Shown in pieces: positions 9,168 through 19,285 of a DNA stretch of 64,000 nucleotides. Under the pieces are notes generated by a model, which saw nothing but the letters and a program-made list of their open reading frames with translations, was not told where the DNA came from and ran no database searches. Every line of letters starts with the position of its first letter. Position 1 is the first letter of the stretch. This DNA is from a virus: positions 1 through 64,000 of IMG/VR virus record IMGVR_UViG_3300027973_000054. One strand, 5' to 3'. Position numbers and translations under genes: made by a program.

Positions 9168-10592
9168 ATGAAAGTTAAAAATTTAAATTTAACACTAGAA
9201 TGGTTAACATTAAGAAATATACCTGATTTTCTAGAAGTAGATCAAGAATTTCCATCCTATAATATTAAAGTAAAGAACGAAAATGATTATCTAATAGATC
9301 AATATTTAAATTTAAAAGATTACGAAATAATTGTTAATTATGGTTGGGATAATTCGGTAGATCAAAGATGGACAATGAAAACTAAATTTAAAGTCGATCT
9401 TTTAAAAAATCAAGCAAAAAATATATTTAAATATAATTTTGAAAACAATTATTCTAAATACAAAAAATTGAATAACAAATTAGGTTATTTTAAAAAAATA
9501 AAATTTGAAGTAGATTACAATAACGATGGCAAAGGCGATTTTGAACAAGAAGCGGAATATGCTGAAATTGAAAATTTAGACAAAAATGTTTTATTTAATA
9601 AAATTTACCGCAGTAGTGATTATCTTACTGTGAAATTACTTATAAATAAAGAATACTTTAAACAGCAAGAAGTCTATTCATTGCTTGTATTGAGTGAAGT
9701 TTCTAATAAATTAGTTAAAAACAAAAAGTTAACAAATCTATTTACTGAAAAAGTTGAAGAAAAATGGCTTGACGTAAATGATTCAACAGCACTACTAACA
9801 ATACCTTTTATTGAAAGTGACATTGTTGAGATATCTGAAAATTTAAACATTAAAGTTATTCCTCTTAATTATCTTCAATCCGAATTGTATAACTTTTTAA
9901 AATCAAGAGAATCTCAAGAAGATATTAATAATCTATATGAGGAATACTTCCCTAATCAAACGTTTAATATTGGCAAAATATACAAGCAATCTGTAAATAA
10001 TGAAACCGTAGTCTTTTATCAAAACTATTTATATCTATTCAATAATCAAAGTTTAACTTCAAATAGTTTAACCTCAGATTTATCAATTAATGATATGGTA
10101 TTTAATAGTTATTTTCCGCTTTTAAATAAAAATCAAGATAACAAAACTATATGCTTATCTAATGATTTAAATACAGATGATGTGCTTGATAATACTTATA
10201 ACCTACAAAAAGGATATTTAGGTTTTTATGGTAAAGACTTAGCTTCTTATGAAGATGTGGCTATTGATCTAGATTACCTTCAAAACCAAGGGGTACTTCA
10301 AGCCAAAATCATTGAAATCGAAGAAAATGGCGATACTTGTAATATTTATATTGAATATATAACCACTTTTTATAACAATGAGAAGTTCTATATAGAAACT
10401 AGTAATAATCTGAAATATAGTGAAAAATATAAGACAAATATTGATAACAAGGATTATATCACATTATTATTCAAATATTCATATGACTTACAAAATTTAA
10501 ATGAATTCTTAAATGAAAATTCTTCTGTTAATAAATCACAAATTATATCAGATAAAGACTTAATTAATTTCTCTGCAAAATTAATACTATAA
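9168..10592 (+). CDS. Unknown tail-tip-linked protein with calcium-binding-like loop
   Basis: 474 residues, not recognised. It is the last gene of the plus-strand tail-tip operon, starting 2 nt after the gpJ-like stop, and its product is probably a virion or assembly protein. A loop 'DYNNDGKGDFE' at about residues 117-127 has the spacing of an EF-hand or dockerin-type calcium site (Asp-x-Asn-x-Asp-Gly-x-Gly). The rest is acidic, rich in Asn, Lys and Leu, with no signal peptide or membrane segment and no long repeat. It ends 1 nt from the convergent end of the tape-measure gene. A post-gpJ position often holds fibre or tip-accessory genes; that is the only functional hint. Confidence 0.6.
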   Translation: MKVKNLNLTLEWLTLRNIPDFLEVDQEFPSYNIKVKNENDYLIDQYLNLKDYEIIVNYGWDNSVDQRWTMKTKFKVDLLKNQAKNIFKYNFENNYSKYKKLNNKLGYFKKIKFEVDYNNDGKGDFEQEAEYAEIENLDKNVLFNKIYRSSDYLTVKLLINKEYFKQQEVYSLLVLSEVSNKLVKNKKLTNLFTEKVEEKWLDVNDSTALLTIPFIESDIVEISENLNIKVIPLNYLQSELYNFLKSRESQEDINNLYEEYFPNQTFNIGKIYKQSVNNETVVFYQNYLYLFNNQSLTSNSLTSDLSINDMVFNSYFPLLNKNQDNKTICLSNDLNTDDVLDNTYNLQKGYLGFYGKDLASYEDVAIDLDYLQNQGVLQAKIIEIEENGDTCNIYIEYITTFYNNEKFYIETSNNLKYSEKYKTNIDNKDYITLLFKYSYDLQNLNEFLNENSSVNKSQIISDKDLINFSAKLIL

Positions 10593-10593
10593 A

Positions 10594-13500
10594 TTAGTTT
10601 TGTTTTTTGTAAACTGCTGAACTTAGTAGGCCGCCAGGTCTTTGCTGTTCGGTAATTACTCTGATTACTTGAGCTTTTACTCTTTCTGCCAAATCTTTCG
10701 TTCTTTGAGCTTCTGCTCTTTTTTCATCATTAACATTACTTACATTTTCATTTGTATTTTGATTTGGAGCAGCTTCTTGATTTAAGTTAACAACAACGCT
10801 GACATTGTTTGTTGGAGAATAGCTGCTAGAACCTGCTCCATCAATACTACCAACTTGTCCACCGTCTGCAAATTTTTTAGCTCTTCCAGAATTAAGATCA
10901 TCAAAGAATTTTTTGCCATACATATTAACTGCTTCTTTTCTCATTACAAATTCTCCACCCATCAAAAGAGCTGGAATATCATCTTTGCCACTTGAGCCAC
11001 CATTTGCAAAACCTTGAATATATCCCCCGCTAGCTTTACCTAATTTTAATCTTCCTCCAGAGTATGGAGTAGGTTGAGTAGGCGTGTAAGCGCTACTACC
11101 ATAAGCAGATCTTAAATTTACATCATTTACAGCGGTAGCTCTTCTTACCTCTTGAGAGCCCAAGGGAGATCCAGCGCCAAATATACTTTTAAATCCTCCC
11201 ATTGAAGAGAATTGACTTGCTGCTGCTCCTGCAACACCAAGACCAAAACTCATATATGCCCCTCTACTTCTTGCTCTTTTTTGTTGATTATATTCATCTT
11301 GAATTTTTTTGTTTAAAGCTATATTTTCTTGTAATGCTCTTTCGTTTTCTAATCTAACTCCTTCAACATAATTTAAATAATCATAAAGGCTCTGCTCTCT
11401 TTCTTGTCTAATTTTATTTTGAGGATTATTTGGATCAATAATAGCTTGTAAACTTAGCCTTGGGTCAATAACATTTTCACCAGCGGTTGGGTAAAGAGGA
11501 TCATTGTATCTATAACTATTTGCTCCTAAAAATTGAGCTTCTCCACCACTAGCAAATCTTTGAACTCCTCCACCATATTTAAAATAATCACTTTCTCTGT
11601 TGTACATACTTCTGCTCATGGCCGCTGGAGAAGCGCTAGCAGAGGTATTTGTATTAGAGGTATTCATTGATTTCTTTTGATTTAAAGCCTCAACAGCATA
11701 CGGCATAACCATTTTCATGGCTTTAGGTACAGCTACTGAGTTAAAGAAAGTCTGAAGTTTACCACCATCAAAAAATTTTTGAACTCTTCCACCGTATTTA
11801 AAATAATTATCTCTTCTGTCCCCCTGTCTTGTGCTCATGCCTACGCTAGAAGTTGGAGAAGTGTTGGTAGAAACATTTTTATTACTTCTTTTGCTGTTGC
11901 CTAGATTTACACCAAATACTGGAGCTATATTTTGAAACATAGAAGGATTGCTTTGAGCAAGTCCTGCCATAGCTAAACCCATCGCTCCTCCCAAAAAGCG
12001 TTTTTCAACTTTTCCTTCATTTAACATTTGCAAATATTCTGAGCCATATTTATTAACAGCGCTCTTTCTTATAACATATTCTCCACCGCTCAACATAGCT
12101 GGAACATCATCCTTATTTCCTGATCCACCAACTACATTTCCACCAGTAGAATATCCCTTTATCATGCCACCTTTTGATTTTAATAATGAACCAAAGAAAT
12201 CTGCAATTCCTCCACCTCCACTATTACCACCAACTATATTACTAGTCGTACCAAAGAGAGCTCCAAAAATTTGATTAGTACTAAATTCAAGAGCTAATTG
12301 TTGTATTTTATCACTAACATTAAGGGCCATTTTTGTAAATGCATCACTAGCAGTAGCTGTTCCATTAGCAAAAGATAAGAAGGCATTATTAAATTCACTT
12401 TTGATTGTATTTGCGGTATCTTTAGCGCCCAGTTGAGCTTGGCGATAAGAATCAGCAGCGCTATTATCAAATTCATCAAAAAATGCGCCAGCAAAATCTT
12501 CTAGTTTTGGGCCTTCTTTACTTAATAATCTTGATTCTCTAGCAGTTTGTCTTCCGCCTCTAAAATCTTCTGCAAATAATTTATTATCGCGTCTTTGCTG
12601 TAATATTATTTTATCTTTTAAACCTTCAAGAGCTTTAGCATAATCATCCTCTGTTATTTGTCTTTTTGCTAATTTTTGTCTTAGTTTGTCTTCTTCTATT
12701 GTTAATTCTTTCATTACTTTATTTCTACTATCTTCATTTAATATAGTAGTTGCAACAGACATATTAAGATCATTTTGAGATTTTCCTAACATTTTTAATG
12801 GATCATTTTGTAATGCAAACGTATTTTTATAAAATTCTTGAGCATCTTTTGCATTTAATGTTCCATTTTTAAAAGCAAGAATATACTGATCAACAGTCGA
12901 AATTCCACTTTTTAATAAAGCTGCAACTTTTTCTTGCGTATCACGAATATTGTCTAAGTATTGTTTTGTATCTTTGATTACTTTATCTGCGGCTTCTTCG
13001 CTTAAAGTAACGCTTTGAGCTATTTTACTTAATCTTTCAAATTCTGCTCTTGTTTCGTCTGTAGCTTGATATAAAGGTTCTACGCTATCTAAAATATTTT
13101 GTAAATTTGTTTTTAACAAAACTGAATTTTGCGCAATTTCTTCTCTTATTTTTTTAGATTGTTGTGATTCAAGGCCTGAATCTCCACCAAAAAGAGTTCC
13201 AACGCCATCAGCAAGATCATTAAGTAAACTTTGTTGTTTAGCTTGTTTCTCTTTTAAAGTTCCTCTTAATGTATATAAACCACCTAATTGTTCAGATACT
13301 GCTGAGATTTTTTCCTTACCGCCTGGTTGAGTTGCTAATTCTTGTATTATATTTTTTCCTGATGGAGTTTGTAGTCCAGTTAAAGCTTTTGAAATACCTC
13401 CCGCGGCATTTTTATCTTCTATTGTTTTATTTTTTATACTTTCAAATACAGCTTGTGAAGCTAAATTTGATAATTGAGCAGATTTTTGAGTTAATGCTTT

Positions 13501-16500
13501 ATTTATAATAAACCCAACTTCATCATAATTTTGATTTTTTATAGCATTAATTATTGCATCTCTAAAATCTGGACCAATTTTGCCTAAGTTATCAGTAATT
13601 TGATTTTGAATATTAGTTAAAGCTTCAAGTTTACTATTATCTGGTAGAGCAGAGGCTTGAACTTCTTTGTATTTTTCAATCAATGGTAAAATTTGATTTA
13701 CAGATGTTGAAGTATTATTAAATTCATCTTGAAGATTTTGTATATCATTTTTAAGTTTTTCAAGATTAATACCTTCTAATCCCTTAAAATATTGAAATAT
13801 ACCTAATCCACCTCCAGCAATTGCACCACCAGCAGCTCCATATGGCCCTAAAGTTGCTCCAGCAGCAGTAAGACTTAAAAATGTACTAAATGCATCTATA
13901 CCAACTTGTAGTTTTTTATTTCCTTCGTTAAATTGACTTATCGTTTGAAGAGCTATAGGCAAAACTAAAGACAAGGCTAAACCCGCGCTACTCAATTTTT
14001 CAAATCCTTTTTTTGTATTATCTATTGCAATTGTAGCATTTTTTGCACTTGCTGCATATTGAGATGATCTACTTTGAAGAATTTGATTAAATCTGTTTTG
14101 ACTGTCAGCAGCTAATCCATATGTAGAACTTAATTTTTTAAGACTTAAATTAGCCTGATCAATTGTTATTTCTTGAGTTTTTAATTTTCCTAATATTTTT
14201 CCAAATTGCGCTCCAACTTCTCTATTTGCAACTGCTGGATCAAGTGCGCCCAAACCTCCAGGATTAAATGATAATCCTGCAAAATTAGGAATAAATCCAG
14301 CTGCTGCTCCTGCCATTTTAGCTTTTGATCCATATCTTTGAATACCTTGACCAAGACCCTTGGGTTCGTCTTTTGTATTATAGACCCCCAAACCAAGTGG
14401 ATTTGCCGAAGATGTTAATCTTGCATCTTTACCGACTCTTATTCTAGAACTAGATGTTCCCGCTGCAATTTCTCTTCCAATTGCATTATCTAATGCTGTA
14501 AAATTAGGAACAAATCCACCAAAAGCTTTTCTGCTTTTAACTGTACTCCCCTTTTTGTTGATTTGTAACATACCCTCTTCTTTATATATTTTATTTGCAA
14601 AACTTTGTAAATTACCTTCAGATAATCCACCTTTAAAATCAGCAAGAGAAGTACTAAACCCAAAAAGTGTTTGTAAATGCTTTAAATTTTTTCCTCCTCT
14701 AACGTCAAAATCTCCAAATCCCTTTAGTTGATCTTCTCCAGTATATTTTAGCGCTGTTTTTATTCCAACCTCAAAAGCAGAACCAATTGCACCACGAACT
14801 GCTCCATATGCGCCTTTTTCTCCAGAACGTTGAAACTCTCCAGCTAAAGTTCCTCTGGTTACGCTTTTTCCTAAAGGTTTTAATGTATCAATAAAATTAC
14901 TTGTATTATCTAAAATGCTATTAGTTATACTTGTGCCTAATTTAGCTTTATCATCAGCTGTGTCTCCTTCTATCGCGCTTTTTTTCATTCCATAGACTGG
15001 AACATTTTTAATTGCAAATTCTGCAGATTTACCTTTTGGTGAAAATGGTCCAGGCAATATTCTCGAAGACCCAATAAATGGTAATAATATACTAGCAATA
15101 TTACTAACATCTAATTCTTTTCTAGTTGATTTTGCGGCTGCAGATCTTTTTAGAATATTGTCTTTTTCAGCTTCAGACAAAGTTAAAGGTTTTCCTTGTG
15201 AATCTAAACCATATTGAAAAGTTTTAGTTCCTGGAATTCTTTTTAATTGGTTATTTTGGGCAGCTAATCTAACTGCGTCTGCTCTTCCTAATACAAAATT
15301 TGGAATAAATCCATCATTTGCGTAAGGATTAAATCCATGAGCATTAGAAAATTCTTTTTGATAATTTTTTCCAGCCTTACTGCCTTGAGGTGGCATAATA
15401 GCTGGTTGAGTCATTCCTGGAAAATTCTTAACTGTTTCTGCGCTATTATAAGTAACGTTTCCTTGACCTGGAATATTCATTTTTCGAATATTTCCTGGCA
15501 TATATCCTCCAGCTAATGCACCATAGATTTCTTGAGCACTAAAATTAGGAACGAAACCAGCACTTTTTACTTTTAATGATCCACCTTTAGATGTTACTCC
15601 TCGCGTAACTAAATTACCAGCGACAGCAGTTGATATGGTCGCAGCTCTTTCTCTTTCTAATGTTTGAAGTCTGATTACGTCTAGAATTCTATTTTCTAAT
15701 TCTAAAACACTAATTTGTTTATTATATATAGCAGCGACTAATCCTGGCTCTTGACTAAGAACTTCATTTATTTTAGCTTGAATTTGAACTCTTTGTTCTG
15801 CTTGAGTATTTACGGCTAAAAGTGTTTGTAAAGATTGACTAGCAAATTTCCCTAAATTTAATAATAATTTACCAAATACAGCTGTTATTAAAATAACTCC
15901 TGGACCACTTATAAATGTTCCAATTCCTTCTAATATTCCTTTGCCAATTTTGCCACCAACAGTATCGCTATCAGTAGATAAGGATTCTAATCCTTTATTT
16001 AATAATTCTAAAGTATTTTTAAATGTTGGTCCTAAACTTATTTCCCCAATACTTGAAGAAATACGAGTTAAATTTTGAAACGTTTGATTAATTAAAGCTG
16101 AAAGAGTTTGATTTAATGCTTCATTTCTTTGAATAGCTTGATCTGTACTATTATTTGCTGTTTGCAATGCTCTGTCGTAAACAGAATATTCTTTACCTAA
16201 ATCTGCTAAAGCTGCTTTTAAAATATTAATTTGAAATATACCACCAACAGTTTCGGCAACTTGAGCTTTTTGTGAATCTGCTAAATTATTAAACGTACTG
16301 GAAAGATTAGATAGAACTTGAATTGCAGGTAATGTATTTCCTTGTAAATCTCGAACTTTAATTCCTAGATTTTCTAATTGATCAAGAGTATCTGTTCTTT
16401 GTATTCTTGTGAAAATAGTTTTTAAAGAGTTACCAATTACCGCTCCACCTCTAGCTGTAGTTTGTTGAACGCTAGTAACAATTGCTAATAATTCATCAAA

Positions 16501-17172
16501 ATCGACTCCTGCATCTGACGCAGATGATCCAACTCGTTTGATAGCTTCTGCAAGATCACCACTACTAACGGCAAAAGCAGCGTCAACATTCGCTAATTTA
16601 TTAATAATAATTGTTGAATCTAATCCAGCTTTATTAAAGCTATTAATTGTTGCAGTTAAAGCTTCTACAGCACTTACAGTATCAAGTCCACTAAGACGAG
16701 TCAATATTAATGCGTCTTGTGTTCTTTTTAAAGTTTCTTCTAATCCTAAGCCTTGACGAGAAAGCTCAGTAGCAGCTTGAGCAACAACATCAAAACTTTG
16801 ACCTGTATTCTTTGCGATATCAAATAAACTATTTCCAAATTGATCTAAAGTTTTTGCGCTAACATTTAATATAACATTAATATCAGTTAATGATTTTTGA
16901 ACATCTATAGTACTTTTAACCAATGAAGTAAATGCTTTTTCTACGGTATATATTAAACCCGCACTGGCTCCGAATGCGATAACACGAGCATTTGATGCAT
17001 CTAATGATTTTTGAAATTCATTAGCAGCGCCACTAATTCTACCTAAAGGTTGAGTAAAAGCTTTTTCATTAAATCCTTTGAATTTAAAATCACGAGATAA
17101 CGCGCTCTGAATATCTCTTTCGAGCTGCCTTGTATCTGCACCTACTGAAATTGTAGCTGAAGTCCTAGCCAT
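10594..17172 (-). CDS. Tape-measure protein with embedded extra domain
   Basis: 2,192 residues. The N-terminus (1-400) is the TP901-type tape-measure region: coiled helices, 'VVAQAATELSRQGLGLEET' and the conserved 'ARGGAVIGNSLKTIFTRIQR'. Four GF(V/I)PNF motifs occur near residues 541, 623, 887 and 961. Between the second and third, about 690-880, lies a globular segment with 'GSAFEVGIK', 'FGDFDVRGG' and 'LADFKGG' that may be a PD-(D/E)XK-like nuclease fold. Hydrophobic stretches at about 1065-1140 could help membrane passage. The C-terminus has two copies of the 'DD(V/I)PA.L.GGE' motif and two 'YFKYGG.VQ' motifs. The length sets tail length, predicting a tail of roughly 0.3 micrometre by the usual 1.5 angstrom per residue rule. 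Shine-Dalgarno AAAGGA precedes the ATG. Confidence 0.93.
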   Translation of the reverse strand: MARTSATISVGADTRQLERDIQSALSRDFKFKGFNEKAFTQPLGRISGAANEFQKSLDASNARVIAFGASAGLIYTVEKAFTSLVKSTIDVQKSLTDINVILNVSAKTLDQFGNSLFDIAKNTGQSFDVVAQAATELSRQGLGLEETLKRTQDALILTRLSGLDTVSAVEALTATINSFNKAGLDSTIIINKLANVDAAFAVSSGDLAEAIKRVGSSASDAGVDFDELLAIVTSVQQTTARGGAVIGNSLKTIFTRIQRTDTLDQLENLGIKVRDLQGNTLPAIQVLSNLSSTFNNLADSQKAQVAETVGGIFQINILKAALADLGKEYSVYDRALQTANNSTDQAIQRNEALNQTLSALINQTFQNLTRISSSIGEISLGPTFKNTLELLNKGLESLSTDSDTVGGKIGKGILEGIGTFISGPGVILITAVFGKLLLNLGKFASQSLQTLLAVNTQAEQRVQIQAKINEVLSQEPGLVAAIYNKQISVLELENRILDVIRLQTLERERAATISTAVAGNLVTRGVTSKGGSLKVKSAGFVPNFSAQEIYGALAGGYMPGNIRKMNIPGQGNVTYNSAETVKNFPGMTQPAIMPPQGSKAGKNYQKEFSNAHGFNPYANDGFIPNFVLGRADAVRLAAQNNQLKRIPGTKTFQYGLDSQGKPLTLSEAEKDNILKRSAAAKSTRKELDVSNIASILLPFIGSSRILPGPFSPKGKSAEFAIKNVPVYGMKKSAIEGDTADDKAKLGTSITNSILDNTSNFIDTLKPLGKSVTRGTLAGEFQRSGEKGAYGAVRGAIGSAFEVGIKTALKYTGEDQLKGFGDFDVRGGKNLKHLQTLFGFSTSLADFKGGLSEGNLQSFANKIYKEEGMLQINKKGSTVKSRKAFGGFVPNFTALDNAIGREIAAGTSSSRIRVGKDARLTSSANPLGLGVYNTKDEPKGLGQGIQRYGSKAKMAGAAAGFIPNFAGLSFNPGGLGALDPAVANREVGAQFGKILGKLKTQEITIDQANLSLKKLSSTYGLAADSQNRFNQILQSRSSQYAASAKNATIAIDNTKKGFEKLSSAGLALSLVLPIALQTISQFNEGNKKLQVGIDAFSTFLSLTAAGATLGPYGAAGGAIAGGGLGIFQYFKGLEGINLEKLKNDIQNLQDEFNNTSTSVNQILPLIEKYKEVQASALPDNSKLEALTNIQNQITDNLGKIGPDFRDAIINAIKNQNYDEVGFIINKALTQKSAQLSNLASQAVFESIKNKTIEDKNAAGGISKALTGLQTPSGKNIIQELATQPGGKEKISAVSEQLGGLYTLRGTLKEKQAKQQSLLNDLADGVGTLFGGDSGLESQQSKKIREEIAQNSVLLKTNLQNILDSVEPLYQATDETRAEFERLSKIAQSVTLSEEAADKVIKDTKQYLDNIRDTQEKVAALLKSGISTVDQYILAFKNGTLNAKDAQEFYKNTFALQNDPLKMLGKSQNDLNMSVATTILNEDSRNKVMKELTIEEDKLRQKLAKRQITEDDYAKALEGLKDKIILQQRRDNKLFAEDFRGGRQTARESRLLSKEGPKLEDFAGAFFDEFDNSAADSYRQAQLGAKDTANTIKSEFNNAFLSFANGTATASDAFTKMALNVSDKIQQLALEFSTNQIFGALFGTTSNIVGGNSGGGGIADFFGSLLKSKGGMIKGYSTGGNVVGGSGNKDDVPAMLSGGEYVIRKSAVNKYGSEYLQMLNEGKVEKRFLGGAMGLAMAGLAQSNPSMFQNIAPVFGVNLGNSKRSNKNVSTNTSPTSSVGMSTRQGDRRDNYFKYGGRVQKFFDGGKLQTFFNSVAVPKAMKMVMPYAVEALNQKKSMNTSNTNTSASASPAAMSRSMYNRESDYFKYGGGVQRFASGGEAQFLGANSYRYNDPLYPTAGENVIDPRLSLQAIIDPNNPQNKIRQEREQSLYDYLNYVEGVRLENERALQENIALNKKIQDEYNQQKRARSRGAYMSFGLGVAGAAASQFSSMGGFKSIFGAGSPLGSQEVRRATAVNDVNLRSAYGSSAYTPTQPTPYSGGRLKLGKASGGYIQGFANGGSSGKDDIPALLMGGEFVMRKEAVNMYGKKFFDDLNSGRAKKFADGGQVGSIDGAGSSSYSPTNNVSVVVNLNQEAAPNQNTNENVSNVNDEKRAEAQRTKDLAERVKAQVIRVITEQQRPGGLLSSAVYKKQN

Positions 17173-17195
17173 GCCTTATTCCTTTACTATAAAGA

Positions 17196-17202
17196 ATTAC
17201 AC
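17196..17202 (-). promoter_or_regulatory. GTGTAAT element upstream of the tape-measure gene
   Basis: Minus-strand GTGTAAT lies 23 nt before the tape-measure ATG. The predicted leader contains AAAGGA as a Shine-Dalgarno sequence. Same element family as the other placed copies. Confidence 0.45.
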
Positions 17203-17233
17203 GAAATATTATTAATTATGATAGTATTCGATA

Positions 17234-18244
17234 CTAAGTTCCATGCATCTTCATTAAGTCTTCCATTGTCAAAACTCCACCTTTTTTCTCAGCTTCTTTA
17301 TGCAAACTTATACCATTTTCATCTTTACCTATCTTAGCTAGGTCTTCTTTTTTAGCTCCTACTATAGACGTAGCAATTGCACCATCCGTTTTCTTTTTAT
17401 TATTTTCATTTTTACTTAATACTTCTTCTACATTTTTACTACTTTCTAACCATTCAATAAGCTTTTCTGGATCCTCGTAATATTCATCTGTTGGCTTATG
17501 TTTAGCTTCAGATAATGCATTTTTAAAGTATCTAGCGTATCCAAATACTTCCATTTGATAGAATGTTAAATATATAATTGGTTTTCCGTATAAATTATAA
17601 GCACTTTCATCGCAAAGATTAAATAAACTAAGATAATATGAGGAAAGAGCTATTTTTTTAAGATTAGTTTCTATGAAATTTTTATTTATAGTATTATATA
17701 TATTCAATACTTCTGATATCTCTTTATTTTCTAGTTCATCAAATTCTATTTCAGAAAAATATCTATCTTTTAAATCTTTGTCTTTAAACAAAGAATTAAA
17801 CATATAATATTCATTAATTTTTTTATTGGCATAGTCTTCTGCAGTAAACCCTAGAAGATCTTTTCTTTCTACTGTTAAATTAATTAATTCTAATTTTTTC
17901 TCATCAATCTGCCTATTCAATTCATTAATATCATCACTTTTAAATAACTTAGATTTAGTTTGTTTAAGAGTAGATATATCAGATTTTAATTTTTTAATTT
18001 TTTCATTATTTTCTTTTGACCAAAGATTTTCTGAAATCAAGTATTCTTCTTTTTGATCTTCTGTAGGAAGACCATTCTTTTTAGCTTTTTCTAAAAACTC
18101 TTGTTTTAAATGATCTATATCACCAGAATCAAAACTAGTGTTATGTTTAAAATATAATTTATCGTTTTTGTAATAAGATACGGAATAACCTTTTAATATA
18201 TCAATAAACAAAAGTCTTAATTTGTTTTTGTCTAAAGTTTGCAA
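17234..18244 (-). CDS. Probable tail assembly chaperone or tape-measure partner; TTG start
   Basis: 336 residues, charged and largely helical, with a coiled-coil stretch at about residues 80-125 ('KIKKLKSDISTLKQTKSKL'). It sits directly upstream of the tape-measure gene, where siphophages place tail assembly chaperones. The start is a TTG at 18244: the codon before it is an in-frame TGA, and AAGGA is 8-9 nt upstream, so no ATG start is available until much later. The C-terminal part is Lys/Glu-rich and ends 'VLTMEDLMKMHGT'. No sequence family is recognised, so the chaperone role rests on position only. I saw no frameshift signal joining it to the preceding gene. Confidence 0.55.
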   Translation of the reverse strand: MQTLDKNKLRLLFIDILKGYSVSYYKNDKLYFKHNTSFDSGDIDHLKQEFLEKAKKNGLPTEDQKEEYLISENLWSKENNEKIKKLKSDISTLKQTKSKLFKSDDINELNRQIDEKKLELINLTVERKDLLGFTAEDYANKKINEYYMFNSLFKDKDLKDRYFSEIEFDELENKEISEVLNIYNTINKNFIETNLKKIALSSYYLSLFNLCDESAYNLYGKPIIYLTFYQMEVFGYARYFKNALSEAKHKPTDEYYEDPEKLIEWLESSKNVEEVLSKNENNKKKTDGAIATSIVGAKKEDLAKIGKDENGISLHKEAEKKGGVLTMEDLMKMHGT

Positions 18245-18258
18245 TCATTATTCCTTTT
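18242..18258 (-). promoter_or_regulatory. Ribosome binding site deciding a TTG start
   Basis: Minus-strand 'AAGGAATAATGATTG' places AAGGA upstream of the TTG used by the 336-residue gene. The ATG inside this stretch is in another frame and opens only a 15-codon ORF, while a TGA immediately precedes the TTG in the long frame. Confidence 0.5.
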
Positions 18259-18260
18259 TA

Positions 18261-19013
18261 TTACTTTGCTTCGTTAGTTTTTAATCCATCAAGAAGTTTT
18301 TCAAATTCTTCTTGAGATGCAGCTCTACCAATATACCAAAAGCTGATCAAATAAAGAAGTTTTTGTATAGCAATTTTTTCTATTCCAGATTCAGCCTCTT
18401 CAATTTCATCATATCTTTTAAGTTTATCTTCATAACTTCCATCTTGAAATAGTTCTTTGAATTTTTTATCATCTCCTTGAATAAGACTAAGTTGAAGAAC
18501 CCACCACATAATAGTTTTATTTCTTGCTCTATTCTCCGCTGTTTGTTCGAAAAGATTAGCTTGCGCCATTTCATACCTTTGAAGTCTTTCTCTTGCGAGA
18601 TTCATTTTTTCAATAACATTTTGAATTTGCTTCTTCTCTTCATCCGTTCTTAATACCTCTTCTTTTATAGATAATCTTTGAAATTCGGTTTGTAAATTAA
18701 AAAACTCTAGATATAAATCATTATATTCTTTTTGCTCTTCATCGCTTAAGACTCCACCATCATTATTAAATCTTTTAGCTAATAGAGCGCGAGTTAATAG
18801 CCCAGCCTTGATGCCTTCTGAAAGCCTAACTCCATAAAATAATTCAGCTTCATCAAACAAACTTCTTGTTGGTTTTTTAATAGCTAATTTAACTGGAACA
18901 GTACTTTTAACTTTGGAAGTAACTTTTACTTCTTCGCCTTTTTCATTAGTAGAAATATCTACTTTTTCAATTTCTTTCTCTTGAAAGATATCAAATTCAA
19001 ACATTGTTTTCAT
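18261..19013 (-). CDS. Probable tail assembly chaperone
   Basis: 250 residues, mostly helical and charged. The N-terminus has a short beta-rich part ('VKVTSKVKSTVPVKLAIKKP'), followed by 'SLFDEAELFYGVRLSEGIKAG' and a long helical region with heptad character (about 100-165). The C-terminal half has 'KTIMWWVLQLSL' and 'LLYLISFWYIGRA', hydrophobic helices that could bind an aggregation-prone client. It lies between the tail-tube and tape-measure genes, the normal chaperone position. Its ATG overlaps the preceding small gene by 4 nt. The family is not recognised; role inferred from position and composition. Confidence 0.55.
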   Translation of the reverse strand: MKTMFEFDIFQEKEIEKVDISTNEKGEEVKVTSKVKSTVPVKLAIKKPTRSLFDEAELFYGVRLSEGIKAGLLTRALLAKRFNNDGGVLSDEEQKEYNDLYLEFFNLQTEFQRLSIKEEVLRTDEEKKQIQNVIEKMNLARERLQRYEMAQANLFEQTAENRARNKTIMWWVLQLSLIQGDDKKFKELFQDGSYEDKLKRYDEIEEAESGIEKIAIQKLLYLISFWYIGRAASQEEFEKLLDGLKTNEAK

Positions 19014-19285
19014 ATTTTTTCTCCATTATTATTAATTAAATCTTGTAAATAGCTTTTAATTTTACCATAGTAAACTACTCCGCCAATTGTTTTAATAAAT
19101 TGATGTTTTTTGTTATCATCCCAGTTTTGATAATTTTTAATAAAGTTAGGATTTCTAAATGTTGTTAGACTTGGCTTTAAAATTCCAAAGTTATCTTTTA
19201 AGCTTTTTTGTATACTTTGCACAGAAAGATTTCCTTCAATTATCTCATCTATAGGAAAATTATAATTTAATTTTTTGGTTTTCAT
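19010..19285 (-). CDS. Small hypothetical protein in tail-assembly cluster
   Basis: 91 residues, basic, with a 'NFIKNYQNWDDNKKHQFIKT' helix region around residues 47-66. No recognised family, signal peptide or membrane segment. It overlaps both neighbours by 4 nt, so it is translated as part of the tube-to-tape-measure operon and may act in tail assembly. Confidence 0.5.
   Translation of the reverse strand: MKTKKLNYNFPIDEIIEGNLSVQSIQKSLKDNFGILKPSLTTFRNPNFIKNYQNWDDNKKHQFIKTIGGVVYYGKIKSYLQDLINNNGEKI

Noticed and set aside
18230-18280. Programmed frameshift joining the two probable chaperones
   Set aside because: No XXXYYYZ slippery site with a usable frame; the minus-one frame stops within a few codons and the second gene has its own AAGGA/TTG start.
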